64,000 bases of DNA from Salticus scenicus (Eukaryota > Arthropoda > Arachnida > Araneae > Salticidae). Shown here piece after piece: positions 32,844-45,240 of the stretch. A program made the translations under genes and the position numbers. A model generated the notes under the pieces. That model saw only the letters and a list, made by a program, of their open reading frames with translations. It ran no database searches and was not told where the DNA came from. The DNA lies in NCBI GenBank assembly GCA_963930645.1, contig OZ005648.1, forward strand, positions 268,347,830 to 268,411,829, given 5' to 3'. Position 1 is the stretch's first letter, and each line of letters begins with the position of its first letter.

Positions 32844-33604
32844 CCATTACCACCCGACTACTATAGGTAATGTAAGTATTGTTTTCGGTAAAATAGTTAG
32901 ATATCGAGACCGAGTTTTCACTTGATTTACATGTTTTAAGATTTCCTGAGTCCAAAAAAGCTTTTTTGGTCAGTGTGTGTATGTGTGGGGAGAATTTTCT
33001 AACTACCATACATCCAAAATGAATAAAATAGAAACTTCAGAATTAACACAGTTTTGGGGTATAGATGATTTTGCCAGCTGGTGAAAATTGGAAAACCGAA
33101 AACGGGACATTGAAAACCAGAAGTGAGACCGTAAGTCCATATTTCAAAAAAGGTTCTAACGATTTTCTTCAAAGTAGCTGTATAAATTCCCTTTTAGATG
33201 TCCTTACATATGTATCAGTTTATTTCAGAAAAATTGATAAGCTTCTTCTATAAGTAGGCCAACTTTAGGTCTCGCAAGTACGTTTCCTAAAAAATGGCTC
33301 TACGGATTTTCTTCAAACTTGCCCTATTAACTCTCTTTTAGACGTTTTTTCGTATATATAATTGTTGGTTTCCCAAGAACAGATACGTTTGCCAAGTTTT
33401 GTTGAAAATCTGAAGTGGGATCAAAAGTCTGCGTCTTAAAAACGGCTCTGACGATTTTCTTCAAATTTGATACAGAAATTCCTTTTTAGATGCACGTCCG
33501 CATTTTTTCTTAGCTACTACAAGAAAATTTGACAGGCGTCCTAATTAGGTAGGTCATTTTAAAACTCAAAAGTTAATGTTTCAAAAACGACTCTACCGAT
33601 TTGT

Positions 33605-33635
<31 letters not shown>

Positions 33636-33840
33636 AAACTCGCTATGTAAACTATGTTTTGTATATCTTTAAGATATATTAATTTGTTCTTACAGAAAAA
33701 TTTTTAGGTGTTCTGATTTATTAGAGTGGCGAAAATACATTAAATTGACCTATCTTCATACAGAGTTTATAATATCTGTAGCAGTGAGAAATGTTAGTCG
33801 TGTGGTTGTGTTACACACCAGATTTTTTATTCATATTCCC
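32844..33840 (+). repeat. Modular repeat family F
   Basis: Head with TACTATAGGTAATGTAAG then TATTG, ACATGTTTTAAGATTTCC TGAGTCC and a TG tract. About four units of about 165 bp follow, with AACGGCTCTGACGATTTTC, TTCAAA-TT and TTTTAGATGC. The tail TCGTGTGG-GTTACACACCAG is the same hairpin tail as A2. Confidence 0.7.
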
Positions 33841-33940
33841 AAAAATCAACCCACATGTTGCCCCTAAAAATTAAAGTAATTGCATAACAGTATGTATGGA
33901 ATTTTTAAACAATTTAAATAATGGATAAAGTCGTACTTAC

Positions 33941-34024
33941 CGAGATCAATTGGATATACTTGAGTATTAACATCCAGTATTAAATCCATTTTAAACGACT
34001 CACTTTCACAATGCAAACGACTGA
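33941..34024 (-). CDS. POLR2H: Internal coding exon of RNA polymerase subunit RPB8 (RPABC3)
   Basis: RPB8 is a small subunit shared by nuclear RNA polymerases I, II and III. On the minus strand a pyrimidine tract and TTGCAG (34030-34025) precede an 84-nt exon, and GTAAGT (33940-33935) follows. In the only sensible frame it encodes SRLHCESESFKM followed by DLILDVNTQVYPIDL, matching the conserved N-terminal part of animal RPB8. Both introns are phase 1: the first two bases (TC) complete the Val before SRL, and the final G begins the Gly of the family's LGDKF. No stop codon interrupts it. Intact splice sites argue against a processed pseudogene. The family is about 150 aa, so this is roughly a fifth of the protein. 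No preceding or following coding exon was found in the window, so the flanking introns must be long. Confidence 0.92.
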
Positions 34025-34045
34025 CTGCAAGAAAAAACAGAAAAA
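34025..34045 (-). promoter_or_regulatory. Splice acceptor of the RPB8 exon
   Basis: The minus strand reads CTGTTTTTTCTTGCAG before the exon: pyrimidine tract plus CAG. A second AG four bases on (TCAG) would shift the frame and is not favoured. Confidence 0.85.
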
Positions 34046-34154
34046 GGATATTTTTACTAAAAACTTTACATTAAAAACAATTCAACAATAAATTAAGATA
34101 AATAAATGTTTCAAAAAAAAAAAAAAAAAAAAAAAGTCGAACAACTTGTTATAG

Positions 34155-34380
34155 TATTTTGTTGGAAATGGTGGTGGTCGTTGAAAAGTCAAGGCTAACT
34201 GACTATGAAAGTTTAGGTGATGTGTCCTCCGTGGGAAGTCTTTTTGAGGGGTCCTAGCCCGTATACACGCGACTTTCGAACAAAATTACAGAAAATTTTG
34301 GACGGCTAGTCCAACGCATGCAACCTTTAAGTTCGAACCCGGAACTTCCAGTCTTAACTTTAATAGTGGAACCTCTTTAT
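34155..34380 (-). repeat. tRNA-derived SINE S2, copy 2
   Basis: The minus strand has a GGGTTCGAACTT B box (about 34330-34341), and the body shares GGGTCCTAGCCCGTAT with copy 1. Confidence 0.6.
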
Positions 34381-34561
34381 AACTAATGGGAAGTATTTCG
34401 TTGAAATCTAATATTATATTTTATATGACTTCAATAATATATACTGTTGAAAATATAAAGACGCGATTCAGAATTACAACTCTACTTTATAGAATTGTGT
34501 AAATCACTTACTAAAATAGTAAGTTACTTAATAAATCAGTTACTTAATAAAATTGTATAAT

Positions 34562-34873
34562 CTTACCTGCAATTTTCCCCATAGACGTAATGTAATAGAA
34601 TTCTCTTGATTGTCCCTGTACACGAACCATTTGCTTGATCTTAACGAAAAGCTTACTGTAGCATCCCTATATTATACACATTTAGAATACCAAGTTTGGT
34701 ATGTCTGCTACTATTTGTTCTTGAGATATGCTGATAACACACAGACCAACTGCTAAAAACATGATTTTCGTATTCAGGAGACCTCAAAACGTGTAAATAT
34801 AACAAAATCTCACTTTCGAAAATTTTACCCAAAAACAATACTTTATCTACCTTATGGGCAAGAGAAAGTAAAA
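34562..34873 (-). repeat. Modular repeat family A, copy 2
   Basis: Reverse complement of 1627-1960: CTTTCTCTTGCCCATAAGG head, ACACGTTTTGAGGTCTCC TGAATAC and ATATCTCAAGAACAAAT. Confidence 0.75.
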
Positions 34874-36222
34874 AATAAACAACAGGCAATAACACCAAGG
34901 CTTAACAAATACGGTTGCCAGGTCGCCACTGGTGATACAAATTTTGTATCTGGCGATCGTTTTTAAAAATCATCACCGAAGTTTCCTTCATATTTCAAAC
35001 ATCTCTTACTTTACTAAAATCCAAAATTTTTAATTTTAACAAAGCATTTTCTTCTTTAGCCTTTGTAAATTCTTCGTTAAATAATAGAATTATAATTTTA
35101 TGTTTTCAAATAATTTGTTCAAAACAGAATAAAAATTACATGGCTTTTATAAATTACCATAATTATTTTTATATTATTTTTATGGTATAAATATATTTAT
35201 GTAACAATAAACACCTTATAAATGAATTTTTCATTGTTTACGCGATAATTTTAATCAGGATTCGTGGAAATTCATATTAAACAGTCTAAGTAATTATAAG
35301 TTCTATGGAAAAGCTCTTCCTCATTTAAATTTTGATATTTCAAGAAATAATCATCTTCATGGAAGAATATACATTAATAATGTATTTCCATGTGAAATTA
35401 TAAATTAAATTTAAGGGTAATATGGGTATATATAGCCATTAAAGTTAAGCTATTCATTATTACTATACAAATGCTCTTAATTCTTTTTCAATTTATTGTT
35501 TTGAAAATTACACATTTTAAAATCAAATTGTTTTTAAATGTTCCTCTTTTTATTTATTTATTTTTTTTTTTTAATTAAAGACCTGAGGTGTTAATAAAGT
35601 AAACTTGAAAGTATTTTAAATTATTGTAAGAGCGCATTATCCAAGTAAATGAAAGTTTCCGTTTAACTATTTAAACTTAATACATCAAGTATATTCGAGT
35701 ATGAAATGATTCCTGTTAAGGAAAAAAGATTTCGCCAGATATTCTTTCTCTCTTCTTCAACACGTGAATGGCTTCTGACGGGATTTACAAACGGAAGCCC
35801 TAGGAGATAGTCTACAACTGTTCCTTACACGGCATGTTACAACAATAAATGCATACCATGTTACAAACATACATCTTAAAGAGTATTGAAAAATAAATAA
35901 ATAAATAAAATACGACCACAAGAATAGCCACTTTTGCTGCCCTGCAAAGTTTATACACGCTTTCTGCTAAAGTGGCACACTTCATTTAAAATATTACTAC
36001 AGAATAATTCATAAAATTTTAGGATATAAAGATCAGTAAAATTTTAAATATTAACATTTAAATGGTTGTATCTCGTACATTTTAAAATTGAAATTGCACA
36101 AAATAAATTACTAATTTATTTAAATGCTGAACAAAAATTTCCTCTTAAGAAAATACAGGATATTTATCATTAAAATGACTAATTCAAAATCTTATAAGAA
36201 TTTGACGAAACCAAGTGCATAT
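34874..36222. other. No gene seen
   Basis: AT-rich spacer without recognised repeats or splice-bracketed frames. Confidence 0.5.
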
Positions 36223-38221
36223 GTTAACGTTAAAGCTCGAAATCCGTTAATGTGCAAATTACCTAGCTAATCTGCAGATTAACTAAAATGACCCGTTAAA
36301 GTGCGGAATCAAGAATTTTCCGCATTTTAACTAGGTAATCTGCACATTAGCGGCTTCTGTGTCGTTAAAGTTCAAATGTTTGTTTCAAGCCTTAGTTTTT
36401 TTTTTACATTCACTATGACGTCAAACAGTCATGTGATACAGATACGCGAATGACCTTCAAACACAAACTAAAACTTGTATCCTTTCCGCTCCGCTTCAGC
36501 TATGATAATTGGTAAACGCAAAACGTGGAGCATCGAAGACATGATTATTATAGATTTCTCATTATGACCAACACAAAACTTAAAGTAACAAGTAAGTTAT
36601 AACTGTTTTAATTTTGATTTTATTTCTTCTCTTTTTTGATTCTGTCAATATAAGTTTGATAAGGGTCTGCACCGCATTTTATTATTGAAATCTAATCTTA
36701 ATTAAACGCTCTATCTCGTGAAACTTCATTTTGAATTATGAATATTAAAATGTACAACACAGTAATTATTTCCTCCCGAAATAAAACTATTAAAACACAA
36801 CTTTTTAAAACTAATTTATTTAAAAATTGATTTAAATTACTATTACTTACTTAAAAAAAAAAAAAAATGTATTAATTTTTAACTCTGAAAAATATGACAT
36901 TCAATATTATGGCTTTCTTTAATAAATACTTAATGTGAAATTTTTATGCATTTTTTAGCATTTGTAAAATTAATATATTTGCTGTGCTGCAAAATATAGT
37001 TTAATAAAGCATTGGAAAACAGTCATTTTAATTTTCATGCGTTCTAAAAATTATTAAAGCAGTTTTAATTATTTGAAGTACTTCTTAAAGAATGCTTCTG
37101 AATTGTCTAATTTAATATTTCTTTAGCGAATAAAAATTGGTGAATAACTTTCTTTAAAAAATAGTAATAGCATTATAAGTTGTTAATAAAAAAAAATTTT
37201 TAATTATTATTATTTAAATGGTTAAATATTTTTATTTTGAAAAGAAATCGTTACTGTATAACAATTCAAACACTCATTTATAAAATAGAATTTATTGAAA
37301 GCTATTAAAGTTATTATATTTCATATTAAAATTGCATAACATCTTCAAACTCATATTAACAGAATAAAAAAGATGAAATAAATAAAACAAATTAAAACAA
37401 ATATAACTTTAAAAGGCATAAAAATTAAAACACATACAGATTAAAATAAGTAAAGAAAGAAAGAAAAGGAAAGAAAACTATTTTTTTTCCCGAATGAAAA
37501 AAAACAAATACAACACAGCGTGCTCTAAAATTACAACACCAGAGATCTTATTTTTCACTTTAACGAGTGCCTAGTAGGTAATGTGCAGATTATCTAGGTA
37601 ATTCGCAGATTACCTAGGTAATTTGAGAAATGAAACAATTTGTTACCGCTAAAGTGCATAAATCAGTTAATCTGCAGATTAGCTAGGTAATCTGAACTTT
37701 AACTGGGGCGATCCGTTATTGTGAGGAAAATTGTTTCATTTCTCAAATTACCTAAATAATCTGCACATTACCTACTAGGTACTCGTTAAAGTGAAAATAA
37801 GATCTCTGGTGTTGTAATTTTACAGCACGCTGTGTTGTATTTGTTTTTATCATTCGGGAAAAAAAAATTAGTTTTCTTTCCTTTTCTTTCTTTCTTTACT
37901 TATTTTAATCTGTATGTGTTTTAATTTTTATGCCTTTTAAAGTTATATTTGTTTTAATTTTTTTTATTTATTTCATCTTTTTTATTCTGTCAATATAAGT
38001 TTGAAGATGTTATGCATTTTTAATATGAAATATAATAACTTTAATAGCTTTCAATAAATTCTATTTTATAAATGAGTGTTTGAATTGTTATACAGTAACG
38101 ATTTCTTTTCAAAATAAAAATATTTAACCATTTAAATAAATAATAAAATAAAAAAAAGATAATTATACAGACACGACATTATTTCATTATTTAAAACATG
38201 AAAATCTGACATTGACAAATT

Positions 38222-38440
38222 TTAATTTAGTGCCAGAGGCCTACTGCTAAACTTGTTAATATCGACAAATTCTTCTTTAGTTAATTCGTGACGATCTAAA
38301 TTCCATGATAAAGTTTTCATTAAATCAAACCAATGTGTTTCAGCTGCAGATACTGTAACAAATAACGTTGGAAGTCCAAACTGTCTTATAGCCGCAAAAC
38401 AACGTTTTTTCTCTTTTTCCCAATGAGGGGGAGGTGTGCC
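38222..38440 (-). pseudogene. Helitron Rep (helitron-like N domain) fragment
   Basis: On the minus strand the translation includes AAIRQFGLPTLFVTVSAAET then HWFDLMKTLSWNLDRHELTK. The GLPTLF-T-SAAET-W block is typical of the Helitron_like_N region of Rep/helicase proteins that mobilise rolling-circle transposons. Only about 70 residues remain, ending in a stop at 38222. It lies inside an insertion bounded by AGTGCCAGAGGCCTA and its inverted partner TAGGCCTCTAGCACT. It is therefore a captured scrap, not a functional gene. Confidence 0.65.
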
Positions 38441-38605
38441 TTGGGGGGGACTCATGTCAAAGGTGTGCCTTGGGGGGGGGACTCATGTCAAAGTTGTACC
38501 TTGGGGGGGACTCATGTCAAAGTTGGGCCTTGGGGGGGACTCATGTCAAAGTTGGGCCTGGGGGGGGACTCATGTCAAAGTTGGGCCTTGGGGGGGACTT
38601 CATTC
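38440..38605 (+). repeat. Minisatellite, about 29-bp unit with G-runs
   Basis: ACTCATGTCAAAG followed by TTGGGCCTTGGGGGGG is repeated five to six times; the G-run varies from 7 to 9. Clustered G-runs could fold as G-quadruplexes. Confidence 0.9.
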
Positions 38606-39861
38606 AATAAATCCCCATTCAATAAACCGACTGAAATAGGCCCTTAGCACTATTAAGAGTGACGTATAAAAATTCGACAACGCTGTACCGACTGAAATAG
38701 GCCTCTAGCACTAAAAAAAGTTTTATTAACTTATATTGCTATTACTATTTTTTTAAAAAAATTATGTACCAATTTTTAATTCGCTAAAGAAGTACTAAAT
38801 TAGACAATTCAGAAGCATTCTTTAAGAAGTACTTCAAATAATTAAAACTGCTTTCATAATTTTTAGAACGCATGAAAATTAAAATGACTGTTTTCCAATG
38901 CTTTATTAAACTATATTTTGCAGCACACATATATCTGTACAAGTTTAGCAAATATATTAATTTTACGAAAAAAAAAAAAAAAACTTTATTAACGCATTTT
39001 ATGTGATAAACTACAACGAAATTATCTGAAAAAGCGAACAAAATAGAAATATAATCATGATATATAAAATATATAAAGGAAACTTGAATTTGAAAGAAAC
39101 AACAAAAAAAAAAAAAAAAAAAAAGTAATGAGATGCTAAAAAATGCATAAAAATTTCATATTAAGTATTTATTAAAGAAAGCCATAATATTGAATGCCAT
39201 ATTTTTCAGAGTTAAAAATTAATACATCTTTTTTTTTTTTTTTTTCTCAGTAAGTAATGGTAATTTAAATCAATTTTTAAATAAATTAGTTTTAAAAAGT
39301 TGTGTTTTAATAGTTTTATTTCGGGAGGAAATAATTACTGTGTTGTACATTTTAATATTCATAATTCAAAATGAAGTTTCACGAGATAGAGCGTTTAATT
39401 AAGAATAGATTTCAATAATAAAATGCGGTGCAGACCCTTATCAAACTTATATTGACAGAATTAAAAAAGAGAAAATCAAACAATTATAACTTACTTGTTA
39501 CTTTAAGTTTTGTGTTGGTCATAATAAGAAACCTATAATAATCATGTCTTTCATGCTCCACGTTTTGCGTTTACCAATTATCATAGCGGAAGCGGAGCGG
39601 AAAGGATACAAGTTTTAGTTTGTGTTTGAAGGTCATTCGCGTATCTGTATCACATGACTGTTTGACATCATAGTGAATGTAAAAAAAACTAAGGCTTGAA
39701 ACAAACATTTGAACTTTAACGACACAGAAGCCGCTAATGTGCAGATTACCTAGTTAAAATGCGGAAAACTCTTGATTCCGCACTTTAACGGGTCATTTTA
39801 GTTGATCTGCAGATTAGCTAGGTAATCTGCACATTAACGGATTTTGAGCTTTAACGGTAAC

Positions 39862-40115
39862 ATATATATAAAAATTACGTGTCACGATGTTTGTCCGCGA
39901 TAAACTCCTAAACTTATGATCCGATTTTAACAAAATTTTGCACACTGTGTGCAGTTTGGTCCAATTTGAGAGATACGATAGTTTTTATCTCAATTTATAG
40001 TCACAATATTTTTTTTATTGCAAATTATTTGTTAATTATAGCCCTTTGTTATAGTTGCTCCAAAGTATCTGCGAGTTCCATAAGTTTAATTGTTGCCCCC
40101 CCCCCCCCCCCCCCC

Positions 40116-40147
<32 letters not shown>

Positions 40148-40535
40148 GAGTTCATTTTTTTCGACATAAAAATAAATACATTTAATCAAACGTAAACGTT
40201 AAAATATTATAAAAAGTTAAATTATGCATCTCACGAATATTGACATTGTAATCACTTTAAAGATTTTATACACATTGATAAAGTGCTAATGTACACAAGC
40301 GAAGTGTGACGTCACTGGCCGTCTGTGAAGTCAAGAAAAAGATTTCCTATGTTAATCGTCCATTGGATTTTTTGTAAAAAATTATTAAAAATCGAGGAAA
40401 ATTATTTCCCGATTTTAATCCCCATATTTTTGTATAGATATGTATTAGTTATCATGTGTATACGTTAGATTGAGTTATTTTTCTGTGAAATTGAGAAAAA
40501 TTTATTTTTAAATTTCAAAACTCAGTCGTCCTTCG

Positions 40536-40572
<37 letters not shown>

Positions 40573-40800
40573 GTATTTGGCGATCAAAAGCTTAACACGA
40601 AAATATACAAGCCAGATGCATACTTTCGTAGTATGTATTGTGCGGAATATTGTTTCATATTATTCATTACTCTCTTAATATAAGTTGTTAAAATGACCAT
40701 GATTTTTGAAAGGAATTAAATATGTTCGCCAGATAATTTGGCGATTTTTTTTTTTTTCCCGCCAAGGATGACAGATATGAAATATATTCCGCTGCAACAA
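39862..40800 (+). mobile_element. Helitron-like 5' region, degraded
   Basis: ATATATATAAAAATTACGTG, TCACGATGTTTGTCCGCG, ATAAACTCCTAAAC, then CCGATTTTAACAAAATTTTG resembles the 5' region of many arthropod Helitrons. The leading TC is missing at the junction with the palindrome. Poly-C and poly-A runs at 40097-40143 and poly-T at 40540-40570 follow. No 3' end identified. Confidence 0.45.
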
Positions 40801-41036
40801 AATGATTATATATATATATATGTGAAATTAAATACATTAGCTACTATTTATTTATGAGTTAGCATTCGTATTTCAATATTAATTTTAAAAGACTAATGTT
40901 TTTAAAACTTTTAGGATAGATACTATCTCATGTTATTATCATATGTTCAAATAGTACAAGTGGTAATGGTTCAAATCGCTAGAAAGCGTTAGAAAGCAAA
41001 TTCAGGGAAACTTACATTAATATTTCGTAAAAGTAA

Positions 41037-41320
41037 TATTGTAAATTTTTCATATAAATATGAATTTTGAGGATTATTGCATTGGAAATAGTAGCATGAA
41101 AACTAAACAATGGAATTAACCCTGATAAAATAAATTAATAGATTAGAATAAGTGAACGGTGGATAGCCTATTAGGCGGTGATTTCATTCTGTCACTCTAT
41201 CAAGCTTTGGTCAAATTCATTTCATTTAACATGATTATAATATGTCTCGCACTAGAAATTTATGAGAACATAAATATGATGGGGGAACTGAGCAGAGTCC
41301 ACCTATGCCAACTAGTTTAA
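41037..41320 (+). repeat. Family B tail fragment
   Basis: From TATGAATTTTGAGGATTATT through ATTAGGCGGTGATTTCATTC to ATGCCAACTAG; head and most units absent. Confidence 0.75.
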
Positions 41321-41440
41321 CACTGGATTCAATGCTAGAGTGTAAGTGGAGGACAACATAATAAAATCTGTTTGAAAAAAAAAAATTTAAAACAATAAAA
41401 TTGGCGGTTGCAGAAGGTAAAAAGAAAAATATTCAAGTGC

Positions 41441-41471
<31 letters not shown>

Positions 41472-41701
41472 GTCGCTTACTGTATTTATTTTATTTTTTA
41501 ACAATACATAGAAAAAAAAAAAAAAAAAAAAAAAAAAAACTTAAGTTATTTAAAAATAGATTTTCAATTAAAATTCAAATAGTTCTATTAAACAAATTAA
41601 TTTAAGCATTAAAAATTTTCGCTTTTGATAAATAAAGTAGTTTTTAATAATTAAATATTTTTTTAAATATTTTCTTTTTCTATTATCTTTCACAGAAAAA
41701 A
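41321..41701. other. No gene seen
   Basis: Poly-T (41442-41471) and poly-A (41512-41539) runs; AT-rich. Confidence 0.6.
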
Positions 41702-44096
41702 CTAGTTGGCATAGGTGGACTCTGCTCAGTTCCCCACCATATTTATGTTATGCCACAACAAGGACTTTCTTCTATATTTTCCTATACAAATTCACTCAGT
41801 AACAATATTGAAAAAAAAAATAATAATAATTCCAAGTTTTTTTTTTTTTTTTTTTCGTTAAAAGTAAAAAAAAAAAATAGATAACTTTGTTCTAAATTAT
41901 CACATATTTAAAGTTCAACTATTCGTTTTGAAGGTATTGACGAGACCTTTCGAAAGATAACCATCTTTGAAATTTACCCCACCCCGTGGGGTACTTCCCC
42001 CCGGGGGGGGGGGAGCGATGCCCCCGAATGCACAATTTTTTTTCCAAATTAACTACTACTATTATTAATAATTCGTATTAATTTTACAATCACAGGTTAA
42101 GAATAACTCTCATTATGTACATTTATACGAAATTTTGTCCTATACTGCCATGTTAAAAATTTAGAAAAAATACCATCACAGCGCCTCCATTAGTGCGATT
42201 GATCCCCAAATCTAATCAGTGCCAGTTTATGGCAGGGGCCAACTAAATACAGAGTTTGGTTAAATTTTGTTTTTGTTTTTTTTATTACGATTTTTTTCTA
42301 AGGTTTTTTTTTCCGTAAAAAGTAAAAAAAATCGATAACTTTGTTTTAAATTATCACAGATTTATAGTTCAACCATTCGTTTTAAAGGTATTGACGAGAC
42401 CTTTCGAAAGATACCCGTCTTGAAAATTTACTCCCCTCGAGAAGGGACTTCCCCCCCAGGGGGGTTGACGAGGCTCCTACACATACAAAAATTTTTTCTA
42501 GTTGACTATCTCTGTTATAAATAATTCTTGTAAATTTCATAATGATTACTAAAAAATAATTCTCTCTATGCACATTTATACAAAATTTTGTCCTATATCA
42601 CCATGTTACAAATTTAGAAAAAGTGGGATGGCAACGCAACCTGTACGACAATTTTTACCAAAAGTTGATAGGGCACTAATTTATGTCAAGGTGCAACTAC
42701 ATAGCAATTTGTATAAAATTCTGTGCAGTAGTTCCTGAGATACAGTTGCCACAAAATTTTGTCACACACACACAAACACACATTTTCTAAAAATGGTCAA
42801 ATCGTGTTGTACAGCTCTCAAAACGTGTAAATCCATCAAAAACCCGAGGTCGAAAATTTTTACGAATCCAATACTTTCTTCTATTGAATATAGAAGAAAG
42901 TAAAAAAAATGAATTTGACCAAAGCTTGTTACAGTGACAGAACGAAATCCCTGCCTAATAGGCTATCCACCGTTCTCTTCGATATATTTATCTTATTCTA
43001 ATCTATTAATTTATTTTATCAGGGTCAATTCCGTTGTTTAGTTTTCATGCTACTATTTCCAATGCAATAATCCACAAAATTCATATTTATATGAAAAATT
43101 TACAATTTCGTTATGTTGATAAAATCGTAAATTACGAATAATTTACGAAATTTTTTTATTAGAATATTTGTATTCAATCATGTTCAAACAAATATCATAA
43201 ATGTAACTTTGAAATTGTCTAATGTATTTATGATCCTCAAAATGGAAGTTTATGCTCAATTTTAAGTAAATCGCAAATTCCAAATAACTTACGAATTTTT
43301 TAAATTGGAAAAATCGTAGTCTATGATATTCATGCCAGTATCCTAAATAATATTTCGAAAGTGGTCTGACATCTTTACGATGAAAATATCCCTCAAGATT
43401 GACGTTTATGTGAAATTTTGCTCTATTCTGCCATGTTAAGAAATTCGTAAATTTCCAATAACTTACGAAATTTTTATATTGGAAAATTCATAGTCATTAA
43501 TATTCTGCCAGTATCCTAAATAATATTTCAAAAGTAGTCTGACATCTTTACGATGAAAATATCTCTCAAAATTGACGTTTATGTGAAATTTTGCCCTATA
43601 CTGCCATGTTAAGAAATTCGTAAATTTCCAATAACTTGCGAAATTTTTAAAGTAGCATATTTATACTTACTGATGTTCATTCCGGGATCAAAACTGATAT
43701 TTTAAAATTGGTCTGACATTTTTACAGTAAAAAGTTTCCATTTAATGCACGATTAAGTGAATTTTTGTCCTATTCTCCCATGTTAAGAAAATCGTAAATT
43801 TCTAATAACTTAAGAAGTTTTTAAATTCGAATGTTGCAAATGAATAGGGTTCTTGCCAGTGTCGAAAGTAATATTTTAAAACTGATCTTACCTCTCTGCG
43901 ACAATTTGTTCTTGAGATATCGTGTACACAGAATAACGGACTAACCCACTAACAGACACCTTACAGACAGACACCATACAAATTTTGTCATTTTCGGATT
44001 CCTCACACCTGAAAACGTGTAAAAAAGTCAAAAAACCGAGGTCGAAAATTTTCACGATTACCTAAGTTCCCCATACCTATAGTATGATGGGGAACT
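41702..44096 (-). repeat. Family B, full copy with nested family D
   Basis: The tail CTAGTTGGCATAGGTGGAC is at 41702 and the head TATAGTATGATGGGGAACT ends at 44096. Seven or so units lie between. It is interrupted between about 41755 and 42904 by family D; some tail sequence (the CTCATAAATTTCTAG block) was lost there. Confidence 0.8.
41755..42904 (-). repeat. Modular repeat family D
   Basis: The hairpin head CTTTCTTCTATTG to ATATAGAAGAAAG is at 42871-42900. Reading the minus strand, ACACGTTTTGAGAGC, a TG tract and TATCTCAGGAACTACTG follow. Two long units (about 41835-42180 and 42290-42620) share GATAACTTTGTT-TAAATT, GGTATTGACGAGACCTTTCG and poly-C/poly-G blocks. Confidence 0.7.
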
Positions 44097-44219
44097 GAAA
44101 ATATTTATATATATACACACACACACACAAAGTATTTCGACACAAAGTAAAAGCATACATATTCATTTATGCACACATACAACGAGAGTAATCATGTTTA
44201 CATCTTAGCAGAAATTTAG

Positions 44220-44720
44220 ATGATCTTCAATAAAATTAGAGATTGCCTAAAAGCTGGTCGTTTATTTCCGCTATGAGTTTATCTTGAACGAAAGAGGGGG
44301 TTGGATGGTTGATAGGGTTTTACGTCACTCTAGTGCTGCGCAATGGGCAACTGGCGACGGTCTGGGACTCCCCCTAGAGGTGGTTCGGAGACATGTCATC
44401 ACAATTATGATCCTACACGGCGAGGATCGTTTCTCCGCTTCGGTAACCTCCAGAGGTATAATTTTGATGGGAACATGGAGCACATAACGGCCACGACAGA
44501 TTTCAAATGCACCAGCCACCATTAGTGTACACGAGGACTTCCGGTTTCAGTACCGAACCCGCAATCTTTCAATTACGAGCTCCAAAGATTTTCACAGTCC
44601 GACTTAATCCCCTTGACCGATTAGGGAAGGGTGACCGTGCTCTCTGGGACGATACTCCCCTTATCTTCAAACGGGGAGGGAATGAGCTACCAGGTGTAGG
44701 ATGTGTTCGTAAATAGTATT
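44220..44720. other. Unidentified GC-richer block
   Basis: A CG-containing stretch (for example GGCGACGGTCTGGGACTC and GGCGAGGATCG) stands out from AT-rich flanks. On the minus strand there is GGGTTCGGTAC, loosely like a pol III B box. Short open frames on both strands match nothing I know. It may be a long SINE or another repeat. Confidence 0.4.
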
Positions 44721-45240
44721 GTTCGGTAAAAGCACCTTTGGAAGTAGCACGTAATCGTAAAAATAACGGAAATTCACTTTAGCTATGCCAAAGAGGTTGG
44801 AAGACTAGGTTAGACTTCTAACCTCTTTGAGCTATGCCAATTATCTGGCCATGCTTGACTATACTAATTATGCCAGGTGACATAATTTCTTTTACGTAAT
44901 AATAGAAATGTTGTTCAGGGGAGTAACAACCTGAATGTAAAATACCTCAGTCTCACTCAGTTTAAAATTTCAAAACTATGATAAGAACGCTCAGTGATTC
45001 AGATCATCAAATCAATTTATGAATACAATAAAATGGTGAAAATAAATAGTATTGTTTCGCTCCAGGCTAAAAATTCTTCTCCCCCCCCCCCTTCTTTTCT
45101 CTCTCTCTAAAATCACGGGAAAATTCCCCAATCCAGGAGAGCGACATGGATACCTTAAGACAAAATTTAAAATGATATACCTTGAACTTTATAAGTTAAA
45201 TGATTAAATGAATTCAAACGATATTATATTACAAATTTAA
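44721..45240. other. No gene seen
   Basis: A short palindrome, AACCTCTTTGAGC near CCAAAGAGGTTGGAAG, at 44787-44835; otherwise nothing. Confidence 0.5.

Larger units (their letters stand above)
36223..39861. mobile_element. Second large palindromic (foldback) element
   Basis: The left arm 36223-37644 and the right arm 37723-39861 are reverse complements over about 1.4-1.5 kb around an 80-bp spacer. The right arm is interrupted by about 500 bp (38228-38716). Termini are GTTAACGTTAAAGCTC and its partner GAGCTTTAACGGTAAC, flanked by ATAT on both sides. Clusters of the palindromic word AATCTGCAGATT and of GGTAATCTGCA lie at both ends and at the centre. No transposase. Arms also contain a CACATGACTGTTTGA and AAAACGTGGAGCAT segment. 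Confidence 0.85.

Noticed and set aside
38423..38647. Gly-rich repeat proteins
   Set aside because: Translations of the 29-bp minisatellite.
40097..40143. Poly-C/poly-A run as a possible regulatory tract
   Set aside because: Homopolymers are common across the window and prone to assembly and sequencing error.
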